DNA of 64,000 nt from Hyphomonadaceae bacterium BL14 (lineage in GTDB: Bacteria > Pseudomonadota > Alphaproteobacteria > Caulobacterales > Maricaulaceae): the NCBI GenBank assembly GCA_027627705.1, contig CP091242.1:1560828-1624827 (forward strand), given 5' to 3'. The notes below the pieces were generated by a model. It was not told where the DNA came from. It saw nothing but the letters and a program-made list of their open reading frames with translations, and did not search any database. A program made the translations under genes and the position numbers. Positions 18,490 to 31,147 of this stretch are shown here, piece after piece. Numbering within the stretch: the first letter of the stretch is position 1; each line of letters begins with the position of its first letter.

Positions 18490-19428
18490 TCAGGCCGCCG
18501 CGGCGCGGTCGCGATAGCCGGCCTCGCTGGCGAGATCGACGTCGAAGGTCTCCTCGCTCTTGGGCATGGGCTTGCGTGCGCCGGTGAGTTTTGACCCCAG
18601 CTTCCAGGCCTTGGAGAAGGCGAGCTTCGCCACCGCCTGCAGACCATGCGGGCTGGCAGAACGCGGCTGGAAGCCCATCCGGCGCAGGGCACCATTGGCG
18701 TGCAGCACGGCATTCTTCATCATGGACTGGCGCGTCACCACCTCGCAGGTGATGGAGACGTTCAGCCCTTCCAGATTCTCCACCCGGTGCGGGGCGTGCA
18801 GCGGCCAGCTCACAAAACTGCCCGGCGTCAGATCGATTACCGCCGCGTCGGCATCCCAGGCCCGGTCGAACGGAATGTCCTCGGTCTGGGTCTTGTGCAG
18901 GATCCGCTCCATGGAGGCATTGCTCAGCCAGGGCGCGTGCGGCGGGTAGATGCGGAAGCGCTTCTTGCCCTTCACGTGCAGCAGCAGCGTCTCCGAGACG
19001 TCGGCATGATAGAAGACCTGCGCGCGGGGCGAGGAAATCAGGATCCCGCCATAGGCGCTCAGGGGGCGGTAGTCGGGATTGAGGCGCTTGAGCTGGGCGA
19101 ACAGGGCGTCAAAGAGCGGCTTGTAGACCGGGTCCTGATTCATCGCCTCGCGCAGATTGATCCACAGCTTGCCTTCGCGGACGGCTTCGATCAGCTGCGT
19201 GCCGGACATGTTGCATGCCGAGCCGGCGCGCCAGCTTTCGCGGTCTGCCGGGTCGTCGCCCATGGTGCAGATATCGGTCAGTTCGCGCGGATGGCGTTCC
19301 AGCAGCGCCGCCAGCGCCAGATCGGTAAACTCCGGCGCCATGTGAAGACGATGCCGCGCGGTCATCACGCCTTGGCGGAACTCCGCGCGCTTGTCCTCAC
19401 TCCAGTCAATCAGCACAGGCTCGGTCAT
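18490..19428 (-). CDS. JmjC-like cupin (cupin_8) oxygenase
   Basis: A 312-residue protein with the cupin fold of JmjC-type Fe(II)/2-oxoglutarate dioxygenases. The iron facial triad can be placed at H141 and D143 (VFYHADVSETLL) and H211 or H214 (SWPLHAPHRVENLEG). The segment LLLHVKGKKRFRIYPP is typical of the cupin_8 family. Bacterial members hydroxylate proteins or natural products, and the substrate here is unknown. The ATG at 19428 has GGGGAT ahead of it. The C-terminal 80 residues after the cupin are basic and lack a known domain. Confidence 0.75.
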   Translation of the reverse strand: MTEPVLIDWSEDKRAEFRQGVMTARHRLHMAPEFTDLALAALLERHPRELTDICTMGDDPADRESWRAGSACNMSGTQLIEAVREGKLWINLREAMNQDPVYKPLFDALFAQLKRLNPDYRPLSAYGGILISSPRAQVFYHADVSETLLLHVKGKKRFRIYPPHAPWLSNASMERILHKTQTEDIPFDRAWDADAAVIDLTPGSFVSWPLHAPHRVENLEGLNVSITCEVVTRQSMMKNAVLHANGALRRMGFQPRSASPHGLQAVAKLAFSKAWKLGSKLTGARKPMPKSEETFDVDLASEAGYRDRAAAA

Positions 19429-19512
19429 ATCGATCCCCGTCGCATTGCGGTACGCGCCAAGGCGCGCTCGCAGGGGATCACGCACGGTTCGTGCCAGTGA
19501 CGGGCAGGCCGC

Positions 19513-21810
<2,298 letters not shown>

Positions 21811-21881
21811 GGGGCAGGCTCCAGGCAGATTCATGGATCGGGCAAGACAGCAGACTAACGCCAATCGCGCCAGCAGGACAG

Positions 21882-21914
21882 AAAAAAGGCCGGGCGCGAC
21901 GGACGCGCCCGGCC
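21882..21914 (-). terminator. Intrinsic terminator after the second S9 peptidase gene
   Basis: A perfect 11-bp stem (GGCCGGGCGCG at 21888-21898 with CGCGCCCGGCC at 21904-21914), a 5-nt loop, and six T in the minus-strand sense (21882-21887). It ends transcription of the gene at 21922 and separates it from the DPP IV-like gene. Confidence 0.92.
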
Positions 21915-21921
21915 CTGATCG

Positions 21922-23967
21922 TCAGTCGTTCAGGCCCAGCAATTCAGGCAGGGGCAGCTCGGCAGGCGGCGGTTCGCCGCCCTCGCCCTGCAGGTAGTGC
22001 TGCATCCAGCGCATCACCCGCAGCGCATAGTCATACTGCGCGGCCGCCCGGGCATTGCCGTGGCCCTCGCCGGGATAGGTGACCAGACGCACCGGTGCGT
22101 CGCCGGCCAACTGCAGGAAGCGGTAGAGGATGAAGGACTGGGTCGTGTCCACCCGCGTATCGGCCTCGCCGTGCAGGATCAGCGTGGGCGTGCGCGAGCC
22201 CTGGGCATGGCGGATCGGGCTCTTGTCTACGTACAGATCGAAATTCTCCCACGGGTATTCCATGAAATGGACATCGATCATTTCAACCGGAATCTCGGTC
22301 GTGCCGAAGAAGGACACCAGATCGGTCAGCGCCACAAAGGGCGCAGCGGCGGCGAAGTGCTCGGTCGCAATCGTCGCACCCCAGGCCGAGGCGAACCCGC
22401 CATAGGAGCCGCCGGTAATGCCGACGCGGTCGGGATCAATCAGGCCCTCCTGCGCCAGCGGGGCGATGGCGTCGACAATGTCCCAGAACTCGTCGCCCGG
22501 CGGGTCGAGATGGTCGAGCTTCATGAAGCGCTCGCCCCGGCCGGTGGAGCCGCGATAGTTCGGGAACAGGATCGCAAACCCTTCGCCCGCCGCGATATGG
22601 CCAAAGCGTGAGTAATTGTTGAGCCAGCCGTCACTGTCATGGGCTTCGGGCCCGCCATGGACCGTCATGATCAGCGGCCAGCCACCGCGCGGGGCGCGGC
22701 CCTGCGGAGTGATCAGCACGCCCTCGACGCGCTCGCCGTCGCGCGCGTCCCATTCGACCGTACGCTGAACGCCCCAGGCGATGCTGGCCAGCTGCGGGTT
22801 GTGATCGGTCCAGCGGGCGAATGCCTCGCCCGGCCGGGCGGCAAACACCTCGCGCGGATGGGTCGGCGCATCCACCACGGCGGCGATGGCGCCGCTATCA
22901 CGGTGCAGATCGATGGCACGCAGAATGCCGCCTTCAAACGGGGTGCGCGCCTGCGCCTCGCCATCCACGCCATACTGCACCAGCGCGCTCGTCGTGCCGG
23001 TATGAGCCAGCGTCAGCACGGTGCGATCATCCTGCCAGGCAAAGCCGTACAGGTGCTGTTCGGCGTCACGGTCGATGATCTCCATCGCGCCGGTGCGCAC
23101 GTCGGCGATATGCAGCGTGCCTGCCGTGGGGTCCGCCCGGTCCACGCCGGCCAGAAAGGCCAGACGCGCATTGTCGGGCGAGAACGCCGCAGACCCCAGC
23201 TTGCTCAGGGTCTGCGCAGACGAGATGACGGCACCCGTGCGCGCGTTCACCACATGCCAGCGCCGGCTCATCAGATTGTCATCCACCAGCGCGGTGGGTG
23301 CCAGATCGACGGCCAGAAGCGACCCGTCCGGGCTCAAGACCACTTGCGTGGCGTGACCGGGCAGATCGAACCGGGTGGCGTCCGCCTCGCGATCGCTCAG
23401 GTCAGCGCGCCAGACATGGGAGAAGACCTGCTGCTCTTCGAAGACATTGGCGCGGAAGCCCCGGTCGCTCAGGCGCGCCCGCATCGGATCGGGCCGGTCC
23501 TGGGCCACGAAGAACAGCGTGGTCCCGTCGGGCGCGATGGCGTAGCTGCGGATGGCCTGACTGTGGGCATAGATGCGCTGGGCCTCGCCGCCCGCAATAT
23601 CGATGCGGTAGAGCGCCGTGGCACTGTCACCGGCACGATTGGCCAGGAAGGTCACGCCCTGCCCGTCCGGCGTCCAGGCGATGGCGCTGATCCGCCCCTC
23701 ACCGGCCACATAGGCGCGGTTCTGCTCAGGCCCGGTGGCGATATGCAGCTCCACATGGGGCACGCCGTCAGACGCACCGTTGGGAACGTCGCGCGGAACG
23801 GTGACGGTGTAGGCCACTGACTGGCCGTCGGGGGAGATCACCGCGCTGCCTGCCTGGCGTATCTGGAACAGGTCTTCGATGGTCAGGGGCAACTGGGCGC
23901 TTGCGCCCGCCGCCAGTACCGCCGCCGCGAGCAGCGCCAGAGCGCTGCGCAGGATCGGGAGGGTCAT
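21922..23967 (-). CDS. Secreted S9 (acylaminoacyl/prolyl oligopeptidase-like) peptidase
   Basis: A 681-residue peptidase with a cleavable signal peptide (about 1-24, ending GASAQ), a propeller domain (about 30-415) and a C-terminal hydrolase domain. The catalytic residues are S521 in TGGSYGGFAS, an Asp in HGEADTRVD and a His in GEGHGNARA. The layout matches S9C acylaminoacyl peptidases, which remove modified or bulky N-terminal residues from peptides. Together with the DPP IV-like enzyme downstream and the partial S9 gene at the left edge it suggests a lifestyle using peptides as nutrients. It is ended by the hairpin at 21882-21914. Confidence 0.92.
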   Translation of the reverse strand: MTLPILRSALALLAAAVLAAGASAQLPLTIEDLFQIRQAGSAVISPDGQSVAYTVTVPRDVPNGASDGVPHVELHIATGPEQNRAYVAGEGRISAIAWTPDGQGVTFLANRAGDSATALYRIDIAGGEAQRIYAHSQAIRSYAIAPDGTTLFFVAQDRPDPMRARLSDRGFRANVFEEQQVFSHVWRADLSDREADATRFDLPGHATQVVLSPDGSLLAVDLAPTALVDDNLMSRRWHVVNARTGAVISSAQTLSKLGSAAFSPDNARLAFLAGVDRADPTAGTLHIADVRTGAMEIIDRDAEQHLYGFAWQDDRTVLTLAHTGTTSALVQYGVDGEAQARTPFEGGILRAIDLHRDSGAIAAVVDAPTHPREVFAARPGEAFARWTDHNPQLASIAWGVQRTVEWDARDGERVEGVLITPQGRAPRGGWPLIMTVHGGPEAHDSDGWLNNYSRFGHIAAGEGFAILFPNYRGSTGRGERFMKLDHLDPPGDEFWDIVDAIAPLAQEGLIDPDRVGITGGSYGGFASAWGATIATEHFAAAAPFVALTDLVSFFGTTEIPVEMIDVHFMEYPWENFDLYVDKSPIRHAQGSRTPTLILHGEADTRVDTTQSFILYRFLQLAGDAPVRLVTYPGEGHGNARAAAQYDYALRVMRWMQHYLQGEGGEPPPAELPLPELLGLND

Positions 23968-24078
23968 GGGGTCAGTCCTTCCGCAATTTCGAACATGGCC
24001 GCGAACCTAGCGTGACTTGCGGCGGCCCGTCGAGCCTGCCTCCGCGCGCGGCAGATCACAGGCGCGTCAACCGGCGCG

Positions 24079-26199
24079 TCAGCCCGACGGCATGCGCACC
24101 CGCACACGCACCCGGGCGGACTGGCCCTGCGCGTCCACCGCCGTCAGCTCGTAAAACCCGGGACCGTCCGGCGTCCAGACCGGCGATCCGCCGGCGTCGC
24201 GCGGCACCGGCGCGCCGTCGGCATACCAGGCGAGCCCCCGATTGCCACGCCCGGACAGAACAAAACCCCGGCCCGGTTCATCGGCCCAGATTTCCGAGCG
24301 GTCGGGCGGGAACAGAATCTCCGGCGGCGCGTCCGCACGGGCAAACCGGTCCAGCGCAGAGGGGGCCGACTCCATCGGCGCATGGCGCGCCCGCGCCCGC
24401 GCTGCAAAGCCCGGATCGATGCGCGCCACCGAGTCGAACAGGTCAAACAGCACCGGCAGCGCCGCCGCGCGTCCCGTCACGCCCGGGCGTGGCACGCCAT
24501 CCGGGCGTCCGGTCCACACCACGATGGCATACCCTCCTGCCACCCCGGCCGCCCAGGCATCGCGATACCCGTAGGACGTGCCGGTCTTGTAGGCGATGGC
24601 AGGTGCCCCGCTGGCCAGCCGCGCGGGCATGCGCCCTGGCGGCGCGGGCGAGCCTTCCAATATGGTCAGCACCTGGCGCGCGCTGGAGGCCGAGACCAGG
24701 CGCACCGGAACCGGCGCGGGCGCGTCCAGCGCGTCTTGCGTCCACACCAGTGGCCGCGCGCGGCCCTCATCACCCAGCGCCGCGTAGACCAGCGCCAGAT
24801 CGCGCGCGCTCAGACCCAGCCCGCCCAGCCCAACGGCCAGCCCCGCCGCGCCACTATGGGCACCGGGCACATCGGGCGCGCCGCCCGCCTGCGCCAGCGA
24901 GGCAGTGAAGCGCGCCGCCCCCACCCGGTCGAGCAGGCGCACCGCCGGCACGTTCAGCGAATGCTGCAGCGCATCGGCCACTGTGACCTCGCCGCGGAAG
25001 CTGCGGTCGAAATTCTCAGGCTGGTAGCTTGCAAACCGTGCTGGCAAATCGGCGATACGGGTCGCGGGCGCCGCCGCGCCATCATCAAACGCCAGTGCGT
25101 AGATCAAAGGCTTCAGCGCCGATCCCGGCGAGCGGCGCCGGTTGGTCAAATCCATCCAGCCCCCCGCCCGGTCCAGCCCCGCCGACCCGACCGCCGCGCG
25201 CACGGCGCGCGTTTCGATGTCCACGATCAGGGCCGAAGCCTGCACATCAGGCCCCGCCGCGGCCACCAGCGCCGCCATCAATCGCTCGGCCTCGCCCTGC
25301 AGGCGCGAATCCAGCGTCGAGCGCACTTCGCCAACGCCGCCAGCGCCCGCGCGCACCGTCTCGGCGGCGTGCCAGGCGCGGGCGGGAAAGGCATGGCGGC
25401 CCTCAGGCAAGGCCTCATCGGCCGCGTCCAGCGCGCGTGCCTGGCTGATCAGCTCCAGCCGCGCCATGCGCTGGAGCAAGCGTGCGCGCGCCGCCCGCGC
25501 CGCCTCGGGCCGCCGGTCCGGCCTGCGCGCTTCCGGCGCCTGAGGCAGGGCGATGAGCAGCGCGATCTGGTCGGGGGTCAGCTGGTCGGGCTCACGGTCA
25601 AACCAGGCCCAGCTCGCCGCCCGCACGCCCTGCAGATTGCCGCCATACGGCGCCAGGGTCAGATACAGCTCCAGGATCTCGTCCTTGGTCAGCCGCATCT
25701 CCAGCTGCCAGGCCCGCAGCATCTCTATCAACTTGGCCCCGATGGTCCGGCGCGGGCGCGGCTCCAGAAGCCGGGCGGTCTGCATCGTGATGGTCGACCC
25801 GCCAGACCGGATGCGGCCCGAGGTGACGGCCTGACCCGTGGCACGCACCAGCGCCAGCAGGTCCACGCCGTGATGCTCCTCGAAGCGCCGGTCCTCCACT
25901 GCCAGCAGCGCCTCGATGAAGGCCGGGTCGATCCGGTCCAGGTCTGCGGCCAGGCGCCAGCGTCCCGCCTCAACCGGAAAGGCGCGCAGGGCGCGTCCGT
26001 CACGGTCGGCAACGACCAGAGAGACGGTGCGGCCCGCCTCGATGGGCGGCGGCAGGGCCAGATCGACGACCCGAAGGGTCACCAGCAGCGCCACAAGACC
26101 CGACAGGGCCGCTGCAAGTCCCCACAGAACCGCCGCATGTCTCCACAACGCTGCCTTATGTCCCCATTTTTCGGGGTAGAGACGGGGGATAGCCGCCAT
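24079..26199 (-). CDS. pbpC: Penicillin-binding protein 1C (class A PBP)
   Basis: A bifunctional peptidoglycan synthase of 706 residues. One membrane helix (about 24-43) precedes the glycosyltransferase domain (about 70-230; E102 in VEDRRFEEHHG, GGSTITMQTARLL). The transpeptidase domain follows (about 290-550; S360-A-L-K363, a SLN triad in QHSLNVPA, and KTGTS). A C-terminal PBP1C-specific domain (about 600-706) ends GPGFYELTAVDAQGQ. Its start is six bases from the stop of the alpha-2-macroglobulin gene, the same pairing as yfhM-pbpC in E. coli, where the two are thought to repair and guard the wall. Confidence 0.95.
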   Translation of the reverse strand: MAAIPRLYPEKWGHKAALWRHAAVLWGLAAALSGLVALLVTLRVVDLALPPPIEAGRTVSLVVADRDGRALRAFPVEAGRWRLAADLDRIDPAFIEALLAVEDRRFEEHHGVDLLALVRATGQAVTSGRIRSGGSTITMQTARLLEPRPRRTIGAKLIEMLRAWQLEMRLTKDEILELYLTLAPYGGNLQGVRAASWAWFDREPDQLTPDQIALLIALPQAPEARRPDRRPEAARAARARLLQRMARLELISQARALDAADEALPEGRHAFPARAWHAAETVRAGAGGVGEVRSTLDSRLQGEAERLMAALVAAAGPDVQASALIVDIETRAVRAAVGSAGLDRAGGWMDLTNRRRSPGSALKPLIYALAFDDGAAAPATRIADLPARFASYQPENFDRSFRGEVTVADALQHSLNVPAVRLLDRVGAARFTASLAQAGGAPDVPGAHSGAAGLAVGLGGLGLSARDLALVYAALGDEGRARPLVWTQDALDAPAPVPVRLVSASSARQVLTILEGSPAPPGRMPARLASGAPAIAYKTGTSYGYRDAWAAGVAGGYAIVVWTGRPDGVPRPGVTGRAAALPVLFDLFDSVARIDPGFAARARARHAPMESAPSALDRFARADAPPEILFPPDRSEIWADEPGRGFVLSGRGNRGLAWYADGAPVPRDAGGSPVWTPDGPGFYELTAVDAQGQSARVRVRVRMPSG

Positions 26200-26204
26200 C
26201 GCTG

Positions 26205-29200
26205 TCAGGGCCGGATAGCCAGCCGGCCCGACCCTGTCCGCGCGGTCACGTCAGGCCGGTACATGTCTTCGGCCACCGCGCCGGGCAGGGCGAACTCGCC
26301 CGCCGTCACAGGCCGCACCACATAGGCGAAGCGCTCTGTACGCCCGCTGCGCGATTCGATCGCCGCGACGAACCGGTCGTCGCGCGCCTCGGCCACTTGC
26401 GGATAGCTCAGCTCGCCCAGGAAGGCGTAAGGCCCGTCCGGAGCCCCGTCCCCGGCGGTCAGAACGCCTTCAATTTCAAAGCCTGCAGGCAGAAGATCAG
26501 CGATGACATAGCTGGCCATCGCCTGGCGTTCCGGGGTCAATTCGAGGCTGATAACCAGCCGGTCGCCTTGCACAACAGAGGCCGGATCAACTGTCTCGCC
26601 GCGCGTGTTCAGGATCGTCTTTTCGAGGCGCAGCATGGACGCCGACGCGGCTGGGGCTTCGGCCGGCGCGCCGCGCGCCAGCATCGTGACGAAAACCGGT
26701 TGAGTGCCGGTATTGGTGAAAGCGCCCGCCTGCGCCAGCGTGTCAGCGTCAAACCGCACCGCCGCGGGATCGTCGGCCGCACCGTCATAACTGATTGAAG
26801 CAGCTTCACTATCCCCCGCCAACGCATGTGCGGCCAGGATCAGGAATACCTTCTCCTGCGTGGTCAGGCGCGACGGTTCGGGCAGGTCGCGTGACAACCT
26901 GCCTGCCAGCTGCTCGACGATACCGGTTTGACCCGCTTCCGCCGCCAGCGCCAGCACCGCCGCCGTGTCGCGGCGCACTGACTGATACCAGTCACCCTCA
27001 TTGCGATAGCCCAGCGCCTCCACCGCCGCCCCGAACGCGCTGGCCGCGCGCGGCCGGTCGCCCATGGCGGCCAGGCCTGCCCCGATATGGGCACGTGCCA
27101 GCGGGCTCTCGATCTGGCGGATGCGCTCGTCATGCATGTAGCGCAGGCGCGAGCGGTCCGCCTGACCGTTGCGCGCCAGCACATACAGGGCATACGCCGC
27201 GCTGCGGTCTTCCAGGCGCTGGCGCGTATCCCGCGTCCAGCGGGCCTCAGGAACGCTCGTGTTATAGCCGTAGGCGCGCCACAGCTCGCCCCGGGCTATG
27301 GGCTGCAGCTGGCTCAATGCCCGGTCCAGCGCCGCACGCGGCACAGGATAGCCCTGTTGCTCCGCGCGGCTAAGGAAATCAGTGGCATAGGCGCCCAGCC
27401 AGGGCGAGGCCTGGCCGTCGCCCACACGCCACAGGCCGAACGCACCGTCACCGCTCTGGCGCGACAGGACTTGCTCAATCGTCCGGCGCACATCCGCGGC
27501 CGCACCGCCGCGCATCTCCTCATCCGACAACCCGGCCAGCTGCCGGGCATAGAGCAGCGGCATGGCCCGGCTCAGACTCTGCTCGGTACAGGCATAGGGG
27601 TAGGCTGCCAGATCGCGATAGAGCGGCCCCATATCAATCGGGAAAGCCGAGGCGCTCACCAGCAAGGAGCCTGTCCCGTCTACATATCCGGCCAGCGCTG
27701 CGGCGGGCGGTGTCCAGCTTTCGCCCGGGCGCAGCGTGCGCCGCTCGACACGGGATTCCGGCAGCCAGGCCGAGCGAACCTCGATGGGATAGCTGCGCTC
27801 GGTCGCGAAGTTTTGCGGCCCCGTCACGGCGAGAACCAGCTCGCCTATCCCCGCCGTATCAGCGGTCAGGCGGACGCGCCTATCCTCGCGCTGTCCCGGC
27901 TCCAGGGTCATTTCCACCGCCTCCGATGGCCCGGAAAGCGGACCGGTCGCGCTGATCTGCGCTGAGAAGGCGCCGGCGGGCAGGTCAATGTTATCAACGG
28001 TCACCGTGGCCTGCGCCGTGTCGCCCGGTGACATGAAGCGCGGCAGGATCAGCTCGGCCGGGGCATCCTCACGCACCGTCACCGGACGCGAGGCGGAACC
28101 CAGCCCGCCTTCAGACCACGCCACCGCCATCAGGCGCAATTCACCATTGAATTGAGGCACATCCAGAGAAATCGATGCCCGCCCGGACCGGTCCAGCTGA
28201 ACCGGGCCGGAGAACAGCGCGACCGTGCGGGTGGGCACCACGGAGAGGCCCGCCGCCCCTATCTGGTCGCCGCCAGACCGCACGGGTGCGGCGGCACCCT
28301 GATTGGGGTCCAGCACCCGGCCATAATCGTCCAGCAAATCCACGCCCAGTTGCGTCTGTCCGAAGAACCAGTCCTCGGGACTGGGCGAGCGGAAATTGGT
28401 CAGGAGCAAAATCCCCTCATCCACCGCCGCCACCGTCACCCACGCCCGCTCTGCGCGCGGGCCGCCTTCGGCGCGAATGTTAACCACAAGCGGCTGCTCG
28501 GGAATTGCCCGTTCCGGCGCATCCAGCGTCAGATCGAACGTCCGCCCGTCCACGTTCACAGGCACCCAGGCCACGCCGACTGCGCGGCGCGGGCGGGGCT
28601 GATCCACGGCGTCGCGCGGGGTATAGACGCTGACCATCACATAGGCACCGGAACCCCAGTCTGCGGTGACCGGCAGGGTGATTTGTGCGCCTTCCTCGCT
28701 CACCTCGATCTGGCGCGAGGTCAGGATCCGGTCATTGGCGACCACCACTTCAGCGAGGCCCGCATAGGGTGCACGCACGGTGATGACGGCATTGGAGCCC
28801 GCCTCCGGTGCCGTGTCCGGACCAGCCACACGCACCGTGTCCGGCGCTTCCTCGCCGGCCTGGGCGCGGCCGCCATACCCCACCCAGAAGCCGGTGGAGG
28901 CAATGTCGCGCTCCCCGTCAGAGACGATCAGCGTGTAATCGCCCCACGCCAGCGACCCCGTGGATATCTCCGCCGCATCCGCCCCGCCCAGGCGCGTCTG
29001 TCCGCTCTCAACCGGCACGACACGCTCCGACCGGCGCCAGCGCCACTCGCCGCCATCGGTGCGGTACCAGTCGTAATTATAATCCCGGCGCACCAGGCGC
29101 CACTGCATGTCCGCCGCCACGGGCGCGCCGTCCGCATCCACGGCGATGAGCGAGAAACGCGCCGGCGCGTTGCGCTCGGCGGCACCGTCAAATTCAGAGC

Positions 29201-31073
29201 GAAGCGCGGCATAGCGCGCCTGGGGCCGGTAGGGGATGCGCACATCATCGGCGACCGCGCGCCCGCCCGGCTCCTGGACCCGGATCACCGCGCGCAGGCG
29301 CAGCGGCAGGGATGACTCCTCGCCGCGCCCGCCAGCAGACACCGGCACGCGCGCCTCGCCGCGCCCGTCCGCAGCGGTGCGCGGCAGGTCCTCGAGGCTC
29401 TCGGAGAATTGCTCGTCGTGCAGGCCGAAGCGGTATCCGGTCCAGCCGGGAAAAGGATTGGGATCTGGCTCGACCCGCGCCGAACCTTCAACAACAAGGC
29501 CTGCACCCGGCGCGCCGTAGAGGAAGCGCACACGGGCATCGACCATGCGGGTCTCGCCTGCCCGCATGGGGGTGCCGGTATCGGCGTTCAACGTCAACTC
29601 GACGCGTTGCGGGACGAAGTCTTCCACCGCAAACCGGGTCGAGCCGGCTTCACCGGCACCGTCCAGCTCCAGCGCCAGGCGCCACTGGCCCCGCGCCGCG
29701 CTGCGCGGCAGCTCAAATCCGTGCGACAGCCCGCCCGCATTCGGCGCGGTCCCGAACCGGTGGCGGGTCAGCTCCAGCCCGTTGGGCTGATACACAACAA
29801 GCGATCCGGCCCGCCCGGTCAGAGCGAGTCCGGCGAGATCCCGGAGCAACGCGCTGGCCTGCACCGTCTCGCCGGGACGGTAGACGCCCCGGTCGAGATA
29901 GACAAAGGCATCGCCCTGGCCGGGCCGGTCCCGGCCCGCGACGGGTTGATTGGACAGATCGACGGGATTGCGGTTGAGGTCCAGCAGCGCGAAATCGCCA
30001 TCCGGCCCGTAAGCGGCCAGAAGGCGCGGGGTATTTCCATCCGTCCCGTTCATCAAAGCCGCGCTGAAGCGCGCCTTGCCATCCGCCCCTGTGGTGCGGT
30101 TGGCCAGCACCTCATTGGACCGCGCGACCAGACGCACCTCGGCACCTTCAGCCGGGCGAGCGGTCTGCAGCGAGCGCACCGTAACTTCCATGCCGTCGCC
30201 GCTGCGCCAGGCTGTAAAGGCCAGATCGGTAACGATAATCCAGCGGCGCGCACGCGCCTGATCACCGCGATCCGCATCGCGCTCTATGGCGTCCGCATCG
30301 TCGACTTCGATATAATAAGCGCCCGGTTGCAGCTGGCCGATCGCCTCTGCGATGGGGAATACGGTGATAACAGATGCATTGGCGTCGCCGGGCGTATCCA
30401 TCTCGCCGCGCCAGACCTCAACACCCGCATCGCCCGGCGTTTCCTCACCATAAGCCCAGTTCCATTCGCCGCTCGCCGCATCGAACCCGGAGGTGATCTC
30501 ACGGAAAGCCAGCGCGCGGTCGGTGACCCGGTGCACGATCACGCGCACGCGCGGCACGTTGACGGTCTGGATGGCCAGCCCGTCGGCATCAATGCGCGGC
30601 AGGACGACGCCCGAGCCGGCAAAGCCGATAAAGGCAGGCCGGTCATCAAAGGTGAGCACAGCCTGCTCGTCGGCAGCCAGGCTGGTGCCCTCGGCAGACG
30701 GCAGGCCCTGGCGCAGCGTGACGGTGCGGGTTTGCCCGAACTGCAGGCCGCCCAGGCAAAGCCGCTGGCCGCTCACAGCGAGCGAGACCGGCTCGTCAAT
30801 CTCGACATAGCCGGAGTAATCCAGTTGCGGGTCGAGCGGCGCGGAGAACGTCAGGCATAATTCCGGCGACGCGGACTCGGTGTTGATCGCATAGCGCAGG
30901 TATTCGAACTGGTCAGAAGCCGTCTCGGCGGCGCGTGGAGCGTCGGCTGCGCGCAGGGTCAGCTGGGGACCCTGAGCCGCTGGCGCATCCGGCCTGTCCA
31001 CCGGGTCGCAGGCGGCCAACGCCGCGCCCAGAACGAGCAAAACCCCGAAGCGTAGCCAATTGCGCGCGATCAT
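26205..31073 (-). CDS. yfhM: Bacterial alpha-2-macroglobulin, lipoprotein with thioester
   Basis: A 1,622-residue periplasmic protease trap. I start at the ATG at 31073, after AAGGGG, because it opens a lipoprotein signal (lipobox LAAC about residue 21); the frame continues upstream for 96 residues with no conserved character. The protein has the usual series of macroglobulin domains. The thioester motif is intact: C1162-T-E-Q1165 in YPYACTEQSLS (CLEQ in E. coli YfhM). Cleavage of a bait region exposes this bond, which traps attacking proteases covalently. It is paired with pbpC downstream. Its length matches the 1,653 residues of YfhM. Confidence 0.93.
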   Translation of the reverse strand: MIARNWLRFGVLLVLGAALAACDPVDRPDAPAAQGPQLTLRAADAPRAAETASDQFEYLRYAINTESASPELCLTFSAPLDPQLDYSGYVEIDEPVSLAVSGQRLCLGGLQFGQTRTVTLRQGLPSAEGTSLAADEQAVLTFDDRPAFIGFAGSGVVLPRIDADGLAIQTVNVPRVRVIVHRVTDRALAFREITSGFDAASGEWNWAYGEETPGDAGVEVWRGEMDTPGDANASVITVFPIAEAIGQLQPGAYYIEVDDADAIERDADRGDQARARRWIIVTDLAFTAWRSGDGMEVTVRSLQTARPAEGAEVRLVARSNEVLANRTTGADGKARFSAALMNGTDGNTPRLLAAYGPDGDFALLDLNRNPVDLSNQPVAGRDRPGQGDAFVYLDRGVYRPGETVQASALLRDLAGLALTGRAGSLVVYQPNGLELTRHRFGTAPNAGGLSHGFELPRSAARGQWRLALELDGAGEAGSTRFAVEDFVPQRVELTLNADTGTPMRAGETRMVDARVRFLYGAPGAGLVVEGSARVEPDPNPFPGWTGYRFGLHDEQFSESLEDLPRTAADGRGEARVPVSAGGRGEESSLPLRLRAVIRVQEPGGRAVADDVRIPYRPQARYAALRSEFDGAAERNAPARFSLIAVDADGAPVAADMQWRLVRRDYNYDWYRTDGGEWRWRRSERVVPVESGQTRLGGADAAEISTGSLAWGDYTLIVSDGERDIASTGFWVGYGGRAQAGEEAPDTVRVAGPDTAPEAGSNAVITVRAPYAGLAEVVVANDRILTSRQIEVSEEGAQITLPVTADWGSGAYVMVSVYTPRDAVDQPRPRRAVGVAWVPVNVDGRTFDLTLDAPERAIPEQPLVVNIRAEGGPRAERAWVTVAAVDEGILLLTNFRSPSPEDWFFGQTQLGVDLLDDYGRVLDPNQGAAAPVRSGGDQIGAAGLSVVPTRTVALFSGPVQLDRSGRASISLDVPQFNGELRLMAVAWSEGGLGSASRPVTVREDAPAELILPRFMSPGDTAQATVTVDNIDLPAGAFSAQISATGPLSGPSEAVEMTLEPGQREDRRVRLTADTAGIGELVLAVTGPQNFATERSYPIEVRSAWLPESRVERRTLRPGESWTPPAAALAGYVDGTGSLLVSASAFPIDMGPLYRDLAAYPYACTEQSLSRAMPLLYARQLAGLSDEEMRGGAAADVRRTIEQVLSRQSGDGAFGLWRVGDGQASPWLGAYATDFLSRAEQQGYPVPRAALDRALSQLQPIARGELWRAYGYNTSVPEARWTRDTRQRLEDRSAAYALYVLARNGQADRSRLRYMHDERIRQIESPLARAHIGAGLAAMGDRPRAASAFGAAVEALGYRNEGDWYQSVRRDTAAVLALAAEAGQTGIVEQLAGRLSRDLPEPSRLTTQEKVFLILAAHALAGDSEAASISYDGAADDPAAVRFDADTLAQAGAFTNTGTQPVFVTMLARGAPAEAPAASASMLRLEKTILNTRGETVDPASVVQGDRLVISLELTPERQAMASYVIADLLPAGFEIEGVLTAGDGAPDGPYAFLGELSYPQVAEARDDRFVAAIESRSGRTERFAYVVRPVTAGEFALPGAVAEDMYRPDVTARTGSGRLAIRP

Positions 31074-31147
31074 TCCGGCGTCCCCTTGAATTTGCAGTCC
31101 CTTAACCAATTCTCGCAGGTTTGGCGGCGGAGTCGAGGGGCGTACGC

